64,000 nt of DNA from Lichenostomus cassidix (Eukaryota > Chordata > Aves > Passeriformes > Meliphagidae): NCBI GenBank assembly GCA_008360975.2, contig CM039196.1:9404263-9468262 (forward strand), written 5' to 3'. Shown here piece after piece: positions 1 to 22,000 of this stretch. A program made the translations under genes and the position numbers. The notes beneath the pieces are model-generated. The model had not been told where the DNA came from, searched no databases, and saw only the letters and a program-made list of their open reading frames with translations. The first letter of the stretch is position 1. The number at the start of each line of letters is the position of its first letter.

Positions 1-8180
<8,180 letters not shown>

Positions 8181-11100
8181 CTGGAAATGGTCCAGTCAGC
8201 TTCTTTAATATTTTCCTCTTGGGAGAAATCTACTGTCTTCTTCATACATTACTCTACCAGTCTGTTCTAACATCTGATAATCAGTTTTTGGCTGTGACCC
8301 TCATTAAGGTGCTATTTTTTTTTTTTATGCTATTGGAGGGATTCTGTTAAGTCCCTGTTTGAGTGTAACACAGCTACATGAAATTTACCCTTCCTTCCTC
8401 AACCTCTGGAAATTACTGCTCATATTTAATTAATTATGTTTAAATACATTTTGGGGGTAGAGTAGGAGTGTAAAGGAGGAAGTAGTGCACCTTCAGTGAT
8501 GCTAGAACTCTATACTCCAGATCATTTGCACATTTGAGTCTGCTGTTGTTACTGTAATGGCTATTTTTAACAAGCTGACAAAAGAGATATGGTGTTTGAT
8601 AAAGAAAAATTTTAGCAAACACATTCTTGATATACCACTAACTTTTTAATAATTAAAAGTAGCCATCTAGGTTTGTGTTCAATTGTTTCTTCCTTCTGTT
8701 AACTTAGAAGGTTCCTTCTAAGTTTCTTAGCCCTTCCTGGCTCCAGGCAGCAGAAGCCTCACATAACTAGACTTTAAATAACTTGCACTTTGTATATGTT
8801 TTTTTTTAACATGATTCAACTCAAAAAAAGGTAATGTTTTAAGTAAAAATGGTGCCCAGTATTATTTCTTCCCAAATAGCAGATTTTTTTACTTACTTGG
8901 CTGATGCCAACCGCTTCGCCAGAGGAAAAGATAATTGGTCCATGAGGATGTTAAACTGCAGGATACATAAGCAGAGATTTTTATTTAACTGAGCTGAGCT
9001 GCTGCATGCAGAGAACACCAGCAAAATCTTTGCTACTTGTTTTAAAGTTATTTGAATTCCATTCATACTAACTTGATTTTAATGTCAACAAGAAAGGGTT
9101 TTTTAACCATTTTAGATTTACAATTCCTGTAGCTCATAATTAGCTATTCTCTGTACAGCACTGTTGTACATAATAGCCAGTGTTGTACAAAGAGCCTCCG
9201 AGTACGTGGACATTGTTTTCATTGTGTAAGGCCATATGTAATTATCTGATGCAGCAGTGGGCAATTTCTCAGCTCTGCCTTTGGAATGAAGAGAGCTCCC
9301 TTCTGGCATAACTTCTGTTAAATCTACTTGAAGCATAATTTCAATGCTAGCTGCAGTTCAGGTAATTTCTGTCCCTTAGTGCCTAGAGAAGTTATTCAGG
9401 CAAAGCTGTCATTGCTGGGATGCTCAAATTGAATTAGTCTATCTTTCTTTCACTTGTCACTTGAACTTGCACTTTCTTATTTACCTACCCATATAGTAGA
9501 GTTTCTATTTACTTTCAAATTGAGCAAATATCTAGTGGGCGGGTATTTTTTATAAAGTCCCAATAAATGCAGGATTGAAAATACCATCATTATCTTCTGT
9601 TGCTCTACCACTTCCGTTACTGACCAAACGGAAAACTAGAAGTTAACAAGCAATCTGTTGAATTTCAGAGCTTTGAAAGTAGAGAAATGGAAGAGGATTA
9701 TTACACTGTGTGTGCCTGAGTTTTAAAAGAAATCTAATCTGGGTTTGTTTTGCTCCCACCTTATGTGCTGGGATTTCTAAAAGTTTACATTCTTGTTTTG
9801 AAGGCTAATTAATCAGGAAGACTGAAGAAAAGAGAGGAGTGCACACTTATAGTAGTAGTGTTTGGAGATTGAGGGTAAAATAACAAGGCAAACTTAGAAC
9901 ATATTGACATAGTATTTTTCTGGTTAACCTATTGGGCTGCTGTAGAACATTCTAATTGATCTTCTTTATTTTTGTAAAAAGAAATCCCTAAAAAACAAAG
10001 GTCAACTGCCTCCTAAAAAAATGTTTGAAAGTTTTCCTATACTGGTTTATTAGCCCAATTATTGACTAGTTGGAAGCAGTAGCAAGAGTGAGACATATAT
10101 TTTTATGGATTTATGCTATAGAAATTGTTACAGAGCATTAATTCACCGTCTATTAATATGGGAAGCTTCCAGTGCTGTGACACAATTAAGCTGTAACCTT
10201 ACTGGGGCTTTCAAGGAAATAAAGATATGGGTGGGGAGGGAAGAAACTTGGGTCCAGGAAAAGTTCAGACCTCTAATGTGCTTCAAAACATGGAATGTGT
10301 TTTTTCCTTTGGGTTATGTTGGGTTTTGTTTGTTTGGTTTGGGTGGGGTTTTTTTATCTTCTTCCCTGCTCTCTCTTGTTTCTCATTGCATTAAAATAAT
10401 ATTTCTTAACTTGTTTTCTACAAGCTACAGCAGAGAGAGCAAAGCAAAAACTCAATTCTCTTTGGTTTACAGTAATTGGAGGAGTTACAAAATGAAGTTG
10501 CAGTTGCCTAGCTTGTCCCAGACCTTAGTTTGTGGAAACCCAAATACACGGCATTATTCTCTTTTGGTTTAGTGTTTTTATGATGATGTAAGCTAGTGGT
10601 GACCAAGCATCTCTTCCTCCCTCTAGCATACAGGTGTCAGTTCTGCTTGTGCACTTTTTTGTTTTTGACTTTCCCACCTCTGTTCATGTTTACAGCACTC
10701 ATGGAACAGCCATGTTCCTTGTGGCTGCTGCTTGTACACTGGGAGTGGCAACTGTGCAAAAGCTGGGCATTTGCCATTCTGAGCTGTTTCTGTCACAGAT
10801 AATTGAAAGAAAAAAAAGTGTATAGAATTCATCTTTTGGGGTCTTGCATACATCCCAGAAGGATATATCCAGAGCAGAAGGATATATACATTTGTGTTTT
10901 CATTGAGTGAACCCACTCCAGTGAGGGGTTTGTTTGTATCACCATGGAAAGAGATTGTACATCACAGACTGATGACTAGAACAGCTTGAGAAGGATTGCA
11001 AAGCTTTTGCCATGTCCTGTCTCTTAGTAGTAAGTTATGCAGAGCCAGGCAGCTCTTTGCTAAATTTGCTGGTTGTCTGAGATAAAAGGATCACTTAAAA

Positions 11101-11530
11101 AAAAAAAAAGAAGAAGAAAAAATTGTAATTTTCATCATGATATGAGTGGAGCATCTAAGGCTCCCTAATACACTAATAGTACAGCATTTGCTTGGTTGGC
11201 TTGTGGCTGCATACATTTGAGTTCTGATGTTTGCTGGATATGATTTCCTGCAAGCAGTTCTCATTCATTGTATTTTATTTCAGGTGGGCCTTTGGTATAT
11301 TATGTTCCAGGTGCTTTCCTAGAATATGGATGGTAACTGTGGATTAAAAGTCTGTATGATGCTATCAAGTTAACAAATAGCTCAATGAGAATTTGTACAC
11401 TTGTGCCATTAGCCTCCATCATGCTCTTGGCATTTTGTTTCTGTTCAATATTGTGTGAATCTAAAATTTTACTGTTTCTTTTGTGTGTGTTTTTAATTTA
11501 TGGAAATAAATTTTTCTGAGAACCTTTCAG
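8181..11530 (+). other. PRR14L 3' UTR, about 3.3 kb
   Basis: After the stop at 8180 there is AT-rich sequence without a splice-consistent reading frame. The first convincing poly(A) signal with a T/G-rich downstream stretch is AATAAA at 11505-11510. Weaker AATAAA-like sites occur earlier (about 9563), so shorter 3' ends are possible. A T/G-rich low-complexity patch lies at about 10300-10360. Confidence 0.55.
11505..11510 (+). terminator. Candidate PRR14L polyadenylation signal AATAAA
   Basis: AATAAA followed by TTTTTCTG and, about 20 bases on, a T/G-rich stretch (GGTTTTTGGGG). It is the last good plus-strand signal before the oppositely oriented transferrin-like gene. Confidence 0.55.
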
Positions 11531-12480
11531 GTTTTTGGGGCCTTTAGGCTTGTATAGGTAAATATGCATGATAATGTGTCTTACATACATGGGGGAAAGG
11601 TCAAATCTCCAAACAGATAAGCACTGTTAAATAACAGGGTGTGCTGTGTATTGAGGCACAGAGCAGCAGTGCTGGTGTTCCTTCATCCCAACCTGGGGAA
11701 TTTTAAGTATGATCTCAGCTACTATTGATAGCACTGAGGCAGCATCCATCTCTTCAGATAGCAGAGCAGTGGGAGCCAGAGAGCACGGACACTTCCTGCT
11801 CGTCTCAGAGCTGAGATTCAAGGCTGAAGCTGGCCAGTGGTTCATGCACCACAGGCTGTGAAGGCATCACACTGATGTTTGTGAGTCAAAGCTGGAGCAC
11901 GGGATCATCAGCAAGGCATGTCTGTGTCAGAAAACAACATCTCTGCCCTCCCAACCCATAAAATCTTCTGTATAACCCAGATTTTTAATTCATCACTGAT
12001 CAGCTGCATGCTGCTCTTGGCAAAGCTAAGCTGCCAGATGCATTTCGTCACCGTGTTCTTAAAACTCCCTTCTCCCAAGTGCAGTGTCACACAGGCCCCG
12101 CAGATGGCATGGAAGCTCCAGGAAAGAAAGGCAAGAACACCTGAGAGCCTGAGAGACCTAAACAAGCATCCTGCTCTTCCCCTCCTCCTTCAGGGCTACA
12201 GCTTGCTGGCTGCAACAGTGTACGAGGATTTGAGTCTGTCACCATATTGGGCCAATACATGATACAGATGATGAACAGACGATTTCTGTTTAAAAAGCTT
12301 CATATCATGTTCAGGCAGTTTCTGCTCGTAAAACTTACGCTGTTTAATATTTTGACATTTCATAGAATCCTAAATTCAAAGTGTCAGAGTACTATAAAGT
12401 AATGGTTGGAAGTTATGACAAGGAGGAATAACCACTGCTTTTCTTCACCTTAAGGCTGCAAGCAACCAGTTCTGCTGGCT
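11530..12480. other. Intergenic spacer between PRR14L and the transferrin-like gene
   Basis: The two genes converge here. The block 11640-12265 is less AT-rich than its surroundings and has overlapping open frames on both strands (about 114 codons plus, 85 minus). I recognise no protein in them and no splice or start context. It could be a non-coding RNA exon or old repeat. Confidence 0.5.
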
Positions 12481-12498
12481 ATTAAATGTCTTAATACA

Positions 12499-12504
12499 TT
12501 TATT
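12499..12504 (-). terminator. Candidate polyadenylation signal of the transferrin-like gene
   Basis: TTTATT on the plus strand reads AATAAA on the minus strand, about 535 bases past the stop codon at 13039-13041. It is the nearest canonical signal downstream. The implied 3' UTR runs from 13038 to about 12480. Confidence 0.5.
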
Positions 12505-13038
12505 TGTGAGAGAGAAATGTTTTGATTTACTAGTAAAAATCCTTGGTTAAAAAGAAATGCATATGTGCATTCAGCAGGGACTATCTGGCTGCAACCAAAA
12601 TCAAGATACAGGAAGACAATGCTGCAGCTACTAAAATATACGTTAACTGGGGATTTTTGCATGGAAACTGTATATAAGATGAGCAAGGCAAAATGCTACC
12701 AACTAACCTGTGCCTCACATGACAGTCTGTATTTTAGTCCATGGTACTGGCTCTGCTCTTTCCCACAAGAATGCTGATCCTAGTTCTGTGCTGTTGGTTG
12801 TGCTGTTCCCCATGCTGCCATGCTCCAAAAAAGAAAGGGGTGACATATGAGTAGTATTACATCATCATAAACATAAAATCTGCTGGAAAAAAAAAGACAA
12901 GAAGGTATTCAGCACACATTTCTAGAGAGAACTGTTTCCTTGCTAATTGGTTTGGATAGGTTGCACTTGCACATTTTCCTTGTTTTCAGCAACAATGGCC
13001 ATTGCTGTATGTGTCCTGCAAAGCCTCTGTATTAGCTG

Positions 13039-16000
13039 TCAGTTGGATGAGGATGCACAGATATCCTGTTTGCAGAAGTCCAAGATGCCTACAAATCAGT
13101 AAGAAAATATACACTTAACGATGCTATACGGTTTAAAAGTAGTAAGTTCTTCAGATACTATTTATTAAAACAGCAGAATAGAGGTCAAATTCCCCTTCTG
13201 AACTGCAATTAACAACTTAATCTCACAGGAGTCTAACACAGGACTCCTTAGAAATTTGTTACTAACAGGATTAGGTAGAACATTCTTCTCCATGCAGTCT
13301 AAACAAAAGGGCCATAACCATGCACAGAAGGCTGCCTGCTGCATTTCTAACTCAGAATTAGCTGCTTGACTTTACCTGCAGGTGTGCAATTAAACACTGA
13401 TTCTGCCAGCTGAACGAAAGACACTCCAAGGATTTCCTGATAGCTCAGATGACTTGCATGGACAAGGTGCTGAGTAGTGTCTTTGAAAAGCAGATCACTT
13501 TCACCATACTTCCATGACTGAAAGAGTTGGAATTCAGAATCCAGTTTTCTTCCCAGGGATTCCTGAACAGAAAAGAAATACAGGTTTCACTGCTTGGATC
13601 ATTAATAGCAAGGTTAAGCTGATAACCCTCAATTTTCTAGCAAGATCTAGCAGGAAGAACATTCAACTTTTACCTAGCACTGTACTTTTTTGTACAAAAA
13701 TATGTAGTTTTGCAGTACCTTATTTCTCAACAAAAGTATGGCCTCTGTGGAATGAGAACTGGTGCCAAAATACGCCTTTAGAGAATCCAAATGATTGATT
13801 TCTCAATCTCCAATGTACAATTTTAATTCTTAGTATTGGATCTGAAGATACTTGATGTATGTAGTATATAAAGCTTTTAATCTTGAATGGATTTTCAGCA
13901 GTTGTACATAACAAATGGTAACATGCCAAGCTTTTCCCTGTTACCTGTCATACCTGGGATTTCAGTAGAAAGTCAGAGATTTTAGTGACAGTGACAGGTC
14001 GAGTCATGACTGTGCTGGGGGGAATGGGGCCAAGGTTACAGCCTGCCCACTCTGTGACTGCAGCACGAGTTCCATCCGGACACAGCAGTTCAAAGTCAAG
14101 AGGGGTATAACCTTTTGCCCAACCAGAGCTGTCCAGATCTGAAAAGAAAATGTAATGAAAGGAAATCCTTTTGAAATATTAAAGCAGAAGATAGAGTGAA
14201 TCTCATATAAAATGTTAAAACTTGAGAGGAAGAAGTTTAGTCAGTGGGTTCAAAACAAACACAGTGTGCTATGTGGTCATTTCTTAGGAATGCATAAGGA
14301 CCAGGGTACTGATTTCACTGAGATCAGTGAACTTAAGCTGCACCTATCAACTAAAACTAGAATAAAATCAAGGCATATGAACAGCATGCCTCATGTCTCA
14401 TCTGCATCTGTAACCAGATCCCTTTCCGAAAACAAAGCAATTTGGCCTGCATGCCCTTTGCTTCCCCAAACAAACTGCTCATTGCTGCATGAATTCCTGT
14501 AGGTTTCCAGGCCCTTATACCTTCATTTGAGTTTAGAGAGATTCTTCTTTTAGAAAAGTCTCTTCTGTTAGTGAAATTGCCTAAAATAGAATTTCAGTGT
14601 GCTTAAGTGGGGGTTCCTTTTCTCCTTCATGCTATGAAAAGCATATTTTGGTTTGCCTTTAGCTTGCTTTAAGCTTTCCAAAAATTTAGTGCAGTCTCCA
14701 GGGATGATTAATTACTCCAACACAAATCATTGCACTCAGTGATTCTTCTTCCCTCTCTTACAGTGTCTGAATGTTGAGCCTTACTGGAACACCTACATGC
14801 AGAAAGCTTCTTGCAATTTTCCATTTACAATCACAACTTCATGGACCTAGCTTAAACCTGTAAAGACTGATCCTCACGAGTGATGGTCACTTTGTGGGAA
14901 GTAACTGACATTAATGAACATTCTCAAAGGAAAAGAGAATATCTGCATCTCACCCTCTATGTTCTGGAGCAGGTTAGAGTGTTCCAGGAAAGCTACATCT
15001 CCAAAGCTTCTTCCACTGGGATTGCCAACTAGGCACCTAGTGCAAGAAAAAAACAGGAAGTGATCAAAGACAGCACTACAAGATGACTGACGTTTGGACA
15101 GCCATCTGAAGCTAAGCCTGGAGTAGCTGGAAGCATCCCTCCTATCTGTAATCACTTGGCTGTTACATGGAACACGTTAGTGATCTCACTATAGAGATTT
15201 GCTAAAACAACCCTTTCTAGCCCTTACAGCAGCTTCCAAGTCAAAGCTGTGGCACAATGTGCACCTTCACCCATGCCTAGGCAGGAAAGAGAATGGAACT
15301 CAACTAAATGCATTATATATATTTCATAAGAATGCCTTCACTTTTAATAATCTTCTCTGTCTTCAACTATTTATTTTTTTAATATCTCCACTCTGTTTAA
15401 TTATCTCCTGTATGCTACACTGCTTCTTACCACATCACCTCTCCTCTCTGATCTTCTAACTATCTTTAATCCCATCTCTTAATGAGTCAGCACCAATGCT
15501 CTAAGCCTTACATGTTTGGAAGCATTGCCTTGCTCAGGAAATGGTTTCATGACCATTTAAAATCATCAGTCAGCTGAACATCCCATAGCAACCGCAACCA
15601 AAACAAAACACGCACTAGCAAAAGTTTATACAGCCAAATTCTTAACAAATAGGGGGGAAAAATCCTTCAAAAAGATCAGCAAAATAATAAGCCAGTTCTG
15701 GCTATTGCTCAGCATTTCTGACTCTCATGAAAAGCCCACCTGAGTGCTCCCATATTGCCATAGTAACGTTCGTTGTGACTTGCAGCACATCTGCTGGACA
15801 CTCGAGCTCCTTCCACCTCACCATCTCCAATGCACACCTTGCACAGGTTTCTGTCTGCTCCTGGCATGCAGCCTTTCCAAAAGTAATTCTGATAAGCTGA
15901 GTAAAGAAAATTGAAGTGAGATTAAGGCAAGGCATTCCAAAGCCTCTTCACATACGGGAAAAGACAGGAATAGAATTCCATCCTAAGAGTTAGTAAGAAG

Positions 16001-19000
16001 AGGGCTAAATGGTGTGACACATAGTGAGATATGAGGAAAAGCTGCTTCAACACCCTCTGAGACCATAGTCATCCATTGATGGTCAGATCCTCATGGCCCC
16101 ATCACGATTTTACTCCCAAATTTAGAGCTTCAGATTTTCATGGTCTAGTTAACAAATAACCCAGAGCAGTCCTTACCAGAGCTAATATTACAGTTCTCAG
16201 TATCATTCTTCTGAGCTCCAACTGTGTGTCTGGACAGAAGCAACCATCCTGCAGGACTGTATAGGTGACTGTGGCAGGATCGCCTTCCCCTAAGGTTATG
16301 GATGTGAATCTGTTTGGTACTTTTCTTAGCTAGGGCAACAGCATAAACGGGTGGTAGTGCTGTAAAACAATGACAACAATCAGTTATACCAAAGCTATTA
16401 AGTATTCTAGACAGGTACAGCCCCCTCCTTCCCTCCCTCATCTTGTCACAGTATCTTCAGTTACTGTACAGGATCTGCATTCTTTGCTTAGCCACAAAGC
16501 CCTTGTCCTTGCACAGAAAATGCTATTTTAAACCAACCTGCAAATACGTTTCTACATAAACCCTAGAGCAGTCTCAGGAAAATCTAGACCTTATGCCCTC
16601 TCAAAGTTTCTGTTACCTTTGTGCTTAAGATGAATTAGTTTCCCTGTTTTCTCCATGGTCTCAGCTGCTGTGGCACAATCTCCCCCTGGAAAGAGAAATA
16701 AACATTAAGGATCATGCAACTGCTGGCATTCCTTTTACATGGCAGTACTCTTTCAAAACTCTTGTGATCCTCTTCAGCCATGTCATCTTTGTCCCTTTAA
16801 CAAAAGGGATGTAATAAACAGACCAAATGCTAGAGCCAGTTAGTGGGAGAGCTATGAAGAGTATTTGGACATTTTATACTGACTCCTGCTTCCATCACAC
16901 AACATCACAAACTGTGTAAATTTAACTATATTCTAAATGGTACTTTTTTGAGTCCCTCTCTTCTTGATAAGGTCACATGAGAACTCACCATAGCATTCTG
17001 CAGCTACAGGCACCAGTCCACACCTCCCTGCAATGTAGACATGTGTTGCATCCAGGGTGACCGCATCAGCCTCACTACTCTGCCAGCAGCATTAGAGAGA
17101 ATAACAAAACCAGGATTGGCATGAATTGTGTATCCAAGCAGCTGGACTTCTCCACTGGCTGGAAATTCCCCTGCATAAATTCCCTCTCATTCCCACTTAT
17201 TCCTCAAGCTGTTTTTCCTCTCTTTAGTTCAGACAAGGACATATATACCCTGTGCAGTCTTGTACCCTGACCAGAGGGAGTCTCCTACCTTAATCATTTC
17301 GATGCATTTGGCCATGGAAGTTGCCTGGACACAGACTAAAGGGTCAGATTTGATGCTCAGTGCCCACTCTTCACATTTGCGAAGCTCAGCATCGCTGATG
17401 CAGCACCAGCGCACAATGCTGTTGTCCAAAGAGCTCCCTGAAATGGAAGGAAAAGCACAGTGAGATCATGTTATCAGTGCACCAATCTGTTATTTGTTAA
17501 GGGGATGTTTAGGTCTGTGGTTTTGTGCTTGGCAGGGAAGAATAACATGGAAGGAGAACTTTTGTGGCTAGCACAGGTTTTTCCCATGAGAAGTTTTCTT
17601 GTGTTTTGTAAATAAAGATAAAGTTTGGATGTTATTGGAACAGTGTCCCAGAACTTGGGCAGTGCAGGCCTGGCCAATCAGGCCTGGGGGAAGGCTTCTG
17701 ACTGACCAATCTGGGTGACTTTTGAGAACTCTATATATGTGATGAAATCAAAACAATAAAGGTCATTCCTTCTTGCCACTGAGAACTGATGCATTCATTA
17801 CTCTGCTAGCTGCTCAACAGCGACAAACTTTTTCTTCTCTTTCCTCAGTTACAGTCCTCTGGAAGGGTTCTCACCTTCATGGCCTAGTCCCTTAAGGAGA
17901 GCTACATAATCCAGACCAAGGACATAGGCAATCTCCAACTGCTCCTCGAGAAGCTGCAGATGCTGAGTGGCATCTTGGAACAGCAGGTTCTTTCCCCCAA
18001 AGGGTGCTGAACTGAAGAGTTCAAATCTGGCTCTTTCCTTTCCTTTTCGCCCAAAGAGGCGCTAGGACAAGAACAACACTTTTAATTGCAACAAATCCAC
18101 TCGTTCGTCCAGCAACAGGCAGCCTCAGCCTTCCCTCCCTTCATATCAGTGGTCAAGATATCAGATGCTATTTATAAGTAGAGAAAAAGTGATGAAGAAA
18201 GGTGAGCTCTGCCTGAGTATCCAAGTCTCCCTCAGCTACATAAAAACTGATTCAAGTTCCAGGGCAGGATGAATATCACTAGCCGTTTTCCAGTTTGTGT
18301 GTTACAGCATCTTCCCCTTCTTACTTATTTATTCTCAGCCTCCCAAAGAAGAACACTTTAGAAAAAATTAAAAGCTTGCACAAGCCAGTGCAAGATCCTT
18401 CCCCAGAACAAACAAATTTTAGCACTTTATTCACACTAACTATAAATTTCTAAAGAAAAAAGGCAAACTAGGTCATAATTGCCATGCAAAGATGGAAGAA
18501 AAACCTGTGTCTGGAGTGTATAGCTTCACTCACTTGGATCATGCTAAGAAATTTGTTGGTGATCTTCTGGAAGTTGTTGCGGGTTATGATGCCACGGCCA
18601 GGCCCCTTGCCCAGGTTACAGGTGCTGTATTCAGTCAGCTCAGCTGTGGACCCATCAGGACACAAGAGCTCATATTGTTGTTTTTCTGACTCTGAAACAA
18701 GAAGACAGTTGTGAATCTGTGAAGGGAGCCACAGCTTGGCAGCAGGCAGAGAGATGAAATATAAGGGGAGGTTGCTAAAGGTTATGCAGACAGCACAGTG
18801 GACCAAGCACTCTTGCGAAAGTTGTCTTTGTTAAGTACTTCCCTTAACAAAGAGAGGGACCTCAGCCAGAGCTGCTCCAAAATACTCTTTAAGCTGTATG
18901 CCTGTAAATATGTTTATTTAAAAACACCTACCTGCAAATGCTACTGCTAAGCACCTTTGGTAAACAGCACAACTAAGTTAAAAATATGAGGCGGGTATAC

Positions 19001-22000
19001 AGGAACTTCACAGTTATGCAGCTCAATACACTGAATTTTAAAAGGAATCTTGTACCTCAGGCAAAGCAAATACTGACAGCTCTGTCACAGACTTTAATGA
19101 AATCACCTGTCTGCTCCCATTCTAACAATCTCGTGTGAGCAATCATTGCTCACTTACACTTTTTTGCTCTATTTCTTTCTGACTTGTGTGGAGAGCCAAG
19201 AAATACCCCTGAACTGCTGGCAGGGATTGAATTTTCCCTGGAAACAACAAAAGATATGCCCCAAACTCTCATGCAAGAAAGAACACAGGAAGAATTAAGA
19301 GAAATCTGAGTTTTCAAGATTACCTGTGGCACTCATAATTCTTAGATGATCTAAAAAGGCAACATCTGCCACTTCATCCTTCAAGCACCTGCAGGAAGAC
19401 AAATGTCATCCTATTAACATGTCACCTGTCTTTCCTCCCTTACAAGTTCTTTTTCCCCCAAAGGTGAATTCAGCCAGAGTGTCCCAGAGCTCACCTGAAG
19501 GCTCCCTCAGAGTCATAGAAGGGTTCATTACTGCTTGTCTCACAGAAGTGGTTCCTGTCTCTGACATAGGATTTTTGTCCTTGGCAGAGAGCACACAATC
19601 GGGGAGCAGCAACACCAACTCCAGGGATGCAGCTTGCATTGAAATACTCACTGATTGCTGCAGGCGTAGGAGGAAGAAACCAAAACAAAAGAAAAGGAAA
19701 AAGTCAAATGCGAAAAAAAATCATAAAAGGGAAATGGGCCAAATATATTATGGCCATAACTAGTTCATCCCACATCTGCTGGCACTTCAGTTACTTTTGC
19801 TGTGGCCAGAGGTAGCCCTAAGGCTCATCTCACCCACCTTGGCTCAGAGGCTGCGCCTCATCCCAGGAAAGATCATTTCTTGCAAGGAGAAAGCCAAGTG
19901 GAATATTCCAGCCTGATGTCCACCTGGCTCCATTGTGGCAGCTGCGCACACCTCGTAGACTCTGGATATCTAAAGTTCCTCGTCTGGCAACGGCCACAGC
20001 AAACACACAATTTCCTGCAATAGCACAAAATGTGTAACAGAACAAGAAAAATATAAATCTCAGTCCTGCAGCTTCCATCTGTGAAGAGGAGTTGAACTAC
20101 TTCTGTGAACATGGCTAAAGAAGAAATTATCTTAGGTTTAATTAAATGTAGGTACTTGTGCCAGGAACTTAACCATATACTGGTTACATGGTACCTTGTC
20201 AAACAAAAAATGCAAGTTTGTACCACAGTGTCAGTACCACAGGCAGAAAGGCTACCAGGTACAAAGCACCACTGGTATTTTATTCATCATCATTAAGTAT
20301 TTTAGAAACAATTGTTAGCCTCCTCCATATTCCTATAAAGTTAATAAAACATATTAACTTTTCTTTTCAAGAAATCTAAAGTAATTTCTTAGCTATATCA
20401 GAAGTACAGTTTATTCTTTAGCTTTACCAGCCTACCTTGATCATAGATCTCCTTTGCCACCACTGCCAAACCATACAGCTTTACAGCAGAATAAACATCT
20501 CCAGCATCCAAGGAGGCAGCATCTGCTTTATTTGCCTTTAAAACAACAGTAAAACCCTTAAAAACAAGTGTGTTCACAAGGAAACAAACAGAAGGTTCAA
20601 GACCAGAGTTTCTGCCTGAACAAATTTTGATTTAGTCGTTTGCTTTTGTCCATTTATTTCCAAGGATCTTTCTTATTTCTGGGAGATTGAAAGGACATTA
20701 ACTGGGGTAAAATAGTACATGGGATTTAATTCTTGCTTCTCAAGTGATTTTGTACTTTATGAGCAGTTCTATTATTCCAATTTTTAAATATTATTTTATT
20801 CTCCCATAGATACTGCTTACCAGTTATTTTTCCAAAAGAGGATTTGGACACAAGATCAGTCTAAAACTCTCTGTGAACTCACCCTGATTTTGTCAATGCA
20901 GTCATATGTATTGTGGGCTCTGATGCAAGAAATCCTAGTAAAGGAACTGGCAGTAGTGAGGGGCAGCACAGCCATAAGTGCTTTGGAGAGCTCAGCACAC
21001 TTCCTCTGTTCCAGGTCAGAAAGGGTGCACCATCGGAATTTCTTCCCTGTAGGATCAAAAAAGAAGTCAAGATTTGTAGGATTTCATGAAAAAAAACCCC
21101 TCAGTTTAACACCTTATGGAAGATAGAAGTTATTTTATTTTATTTAACTTCCCAGTGGCTTGATTGTGCTCACTCATACCCACACACTTAGAGGCACCCA
21201 AATGATGTGCCCACATCCAACAAAGGTCACTTTTGCCCAACATGAGGACGACATCTGCTGCTGAACCTTAACTATTTCTCTTTGCTTCCTCTTGACTGGA
21301 AACAAACAGATAGTTTTAGACAGATTTTTCAAGAATCCTTATGGCAAGATCTTTTGCTTTAGAATCTTCCTTGCTCCAACCTTAGTGAATTTTAGGTAAG
21401 GCTGCCACCCAAAATGAGGTGGAACCAAAAGTAAGGATGTGTTCATGGCTATGGTCTGTTTCCCTGCTGGGATAGCAAGAGAAGGAGTGGCACTTACAGT
21501 GTGGGTAACGATCTTCCTGTTATCAGAGTGCAGTTTTACTCCTAACAAGTCAACTGGGATGTGACTTTATCAGAGCACAGACCTTCTAATTTTGAATTAA
21601 ACATGCATTCCCCAGGGTTTATAAGTTTTACTGCTGCCCTTGGTTATCAATAGAGGCCATTCTTTTAACCTTTGCTCTGCTGTTTCCTCTGCTGCTTTCA
21701 CACACCAAGATGTGAATAAGAGTGGAAGTGAAGGTTAACCTTCCTTTTTCAGAAGGACTTGGACGTTTGGTTGGTTTAAACCAACTGTAAAGTTGCATCT
21801 TAAAGGAATCAAGATCTGTCAACAAAATTTCCTCTTTTGCTCTAGGATTAAATTATTCTGTCTGGTATTATTTCTCTGAAATGCATTCTACTCTAATTCA
21901 AATATATCATCATATGCATCTCCAAGAAGACATTAGACATGTAAGGGAAAAAAAGTGATTGTTGTATACAAAATAGCATGCAGTTATGTAACTCGGAAGA

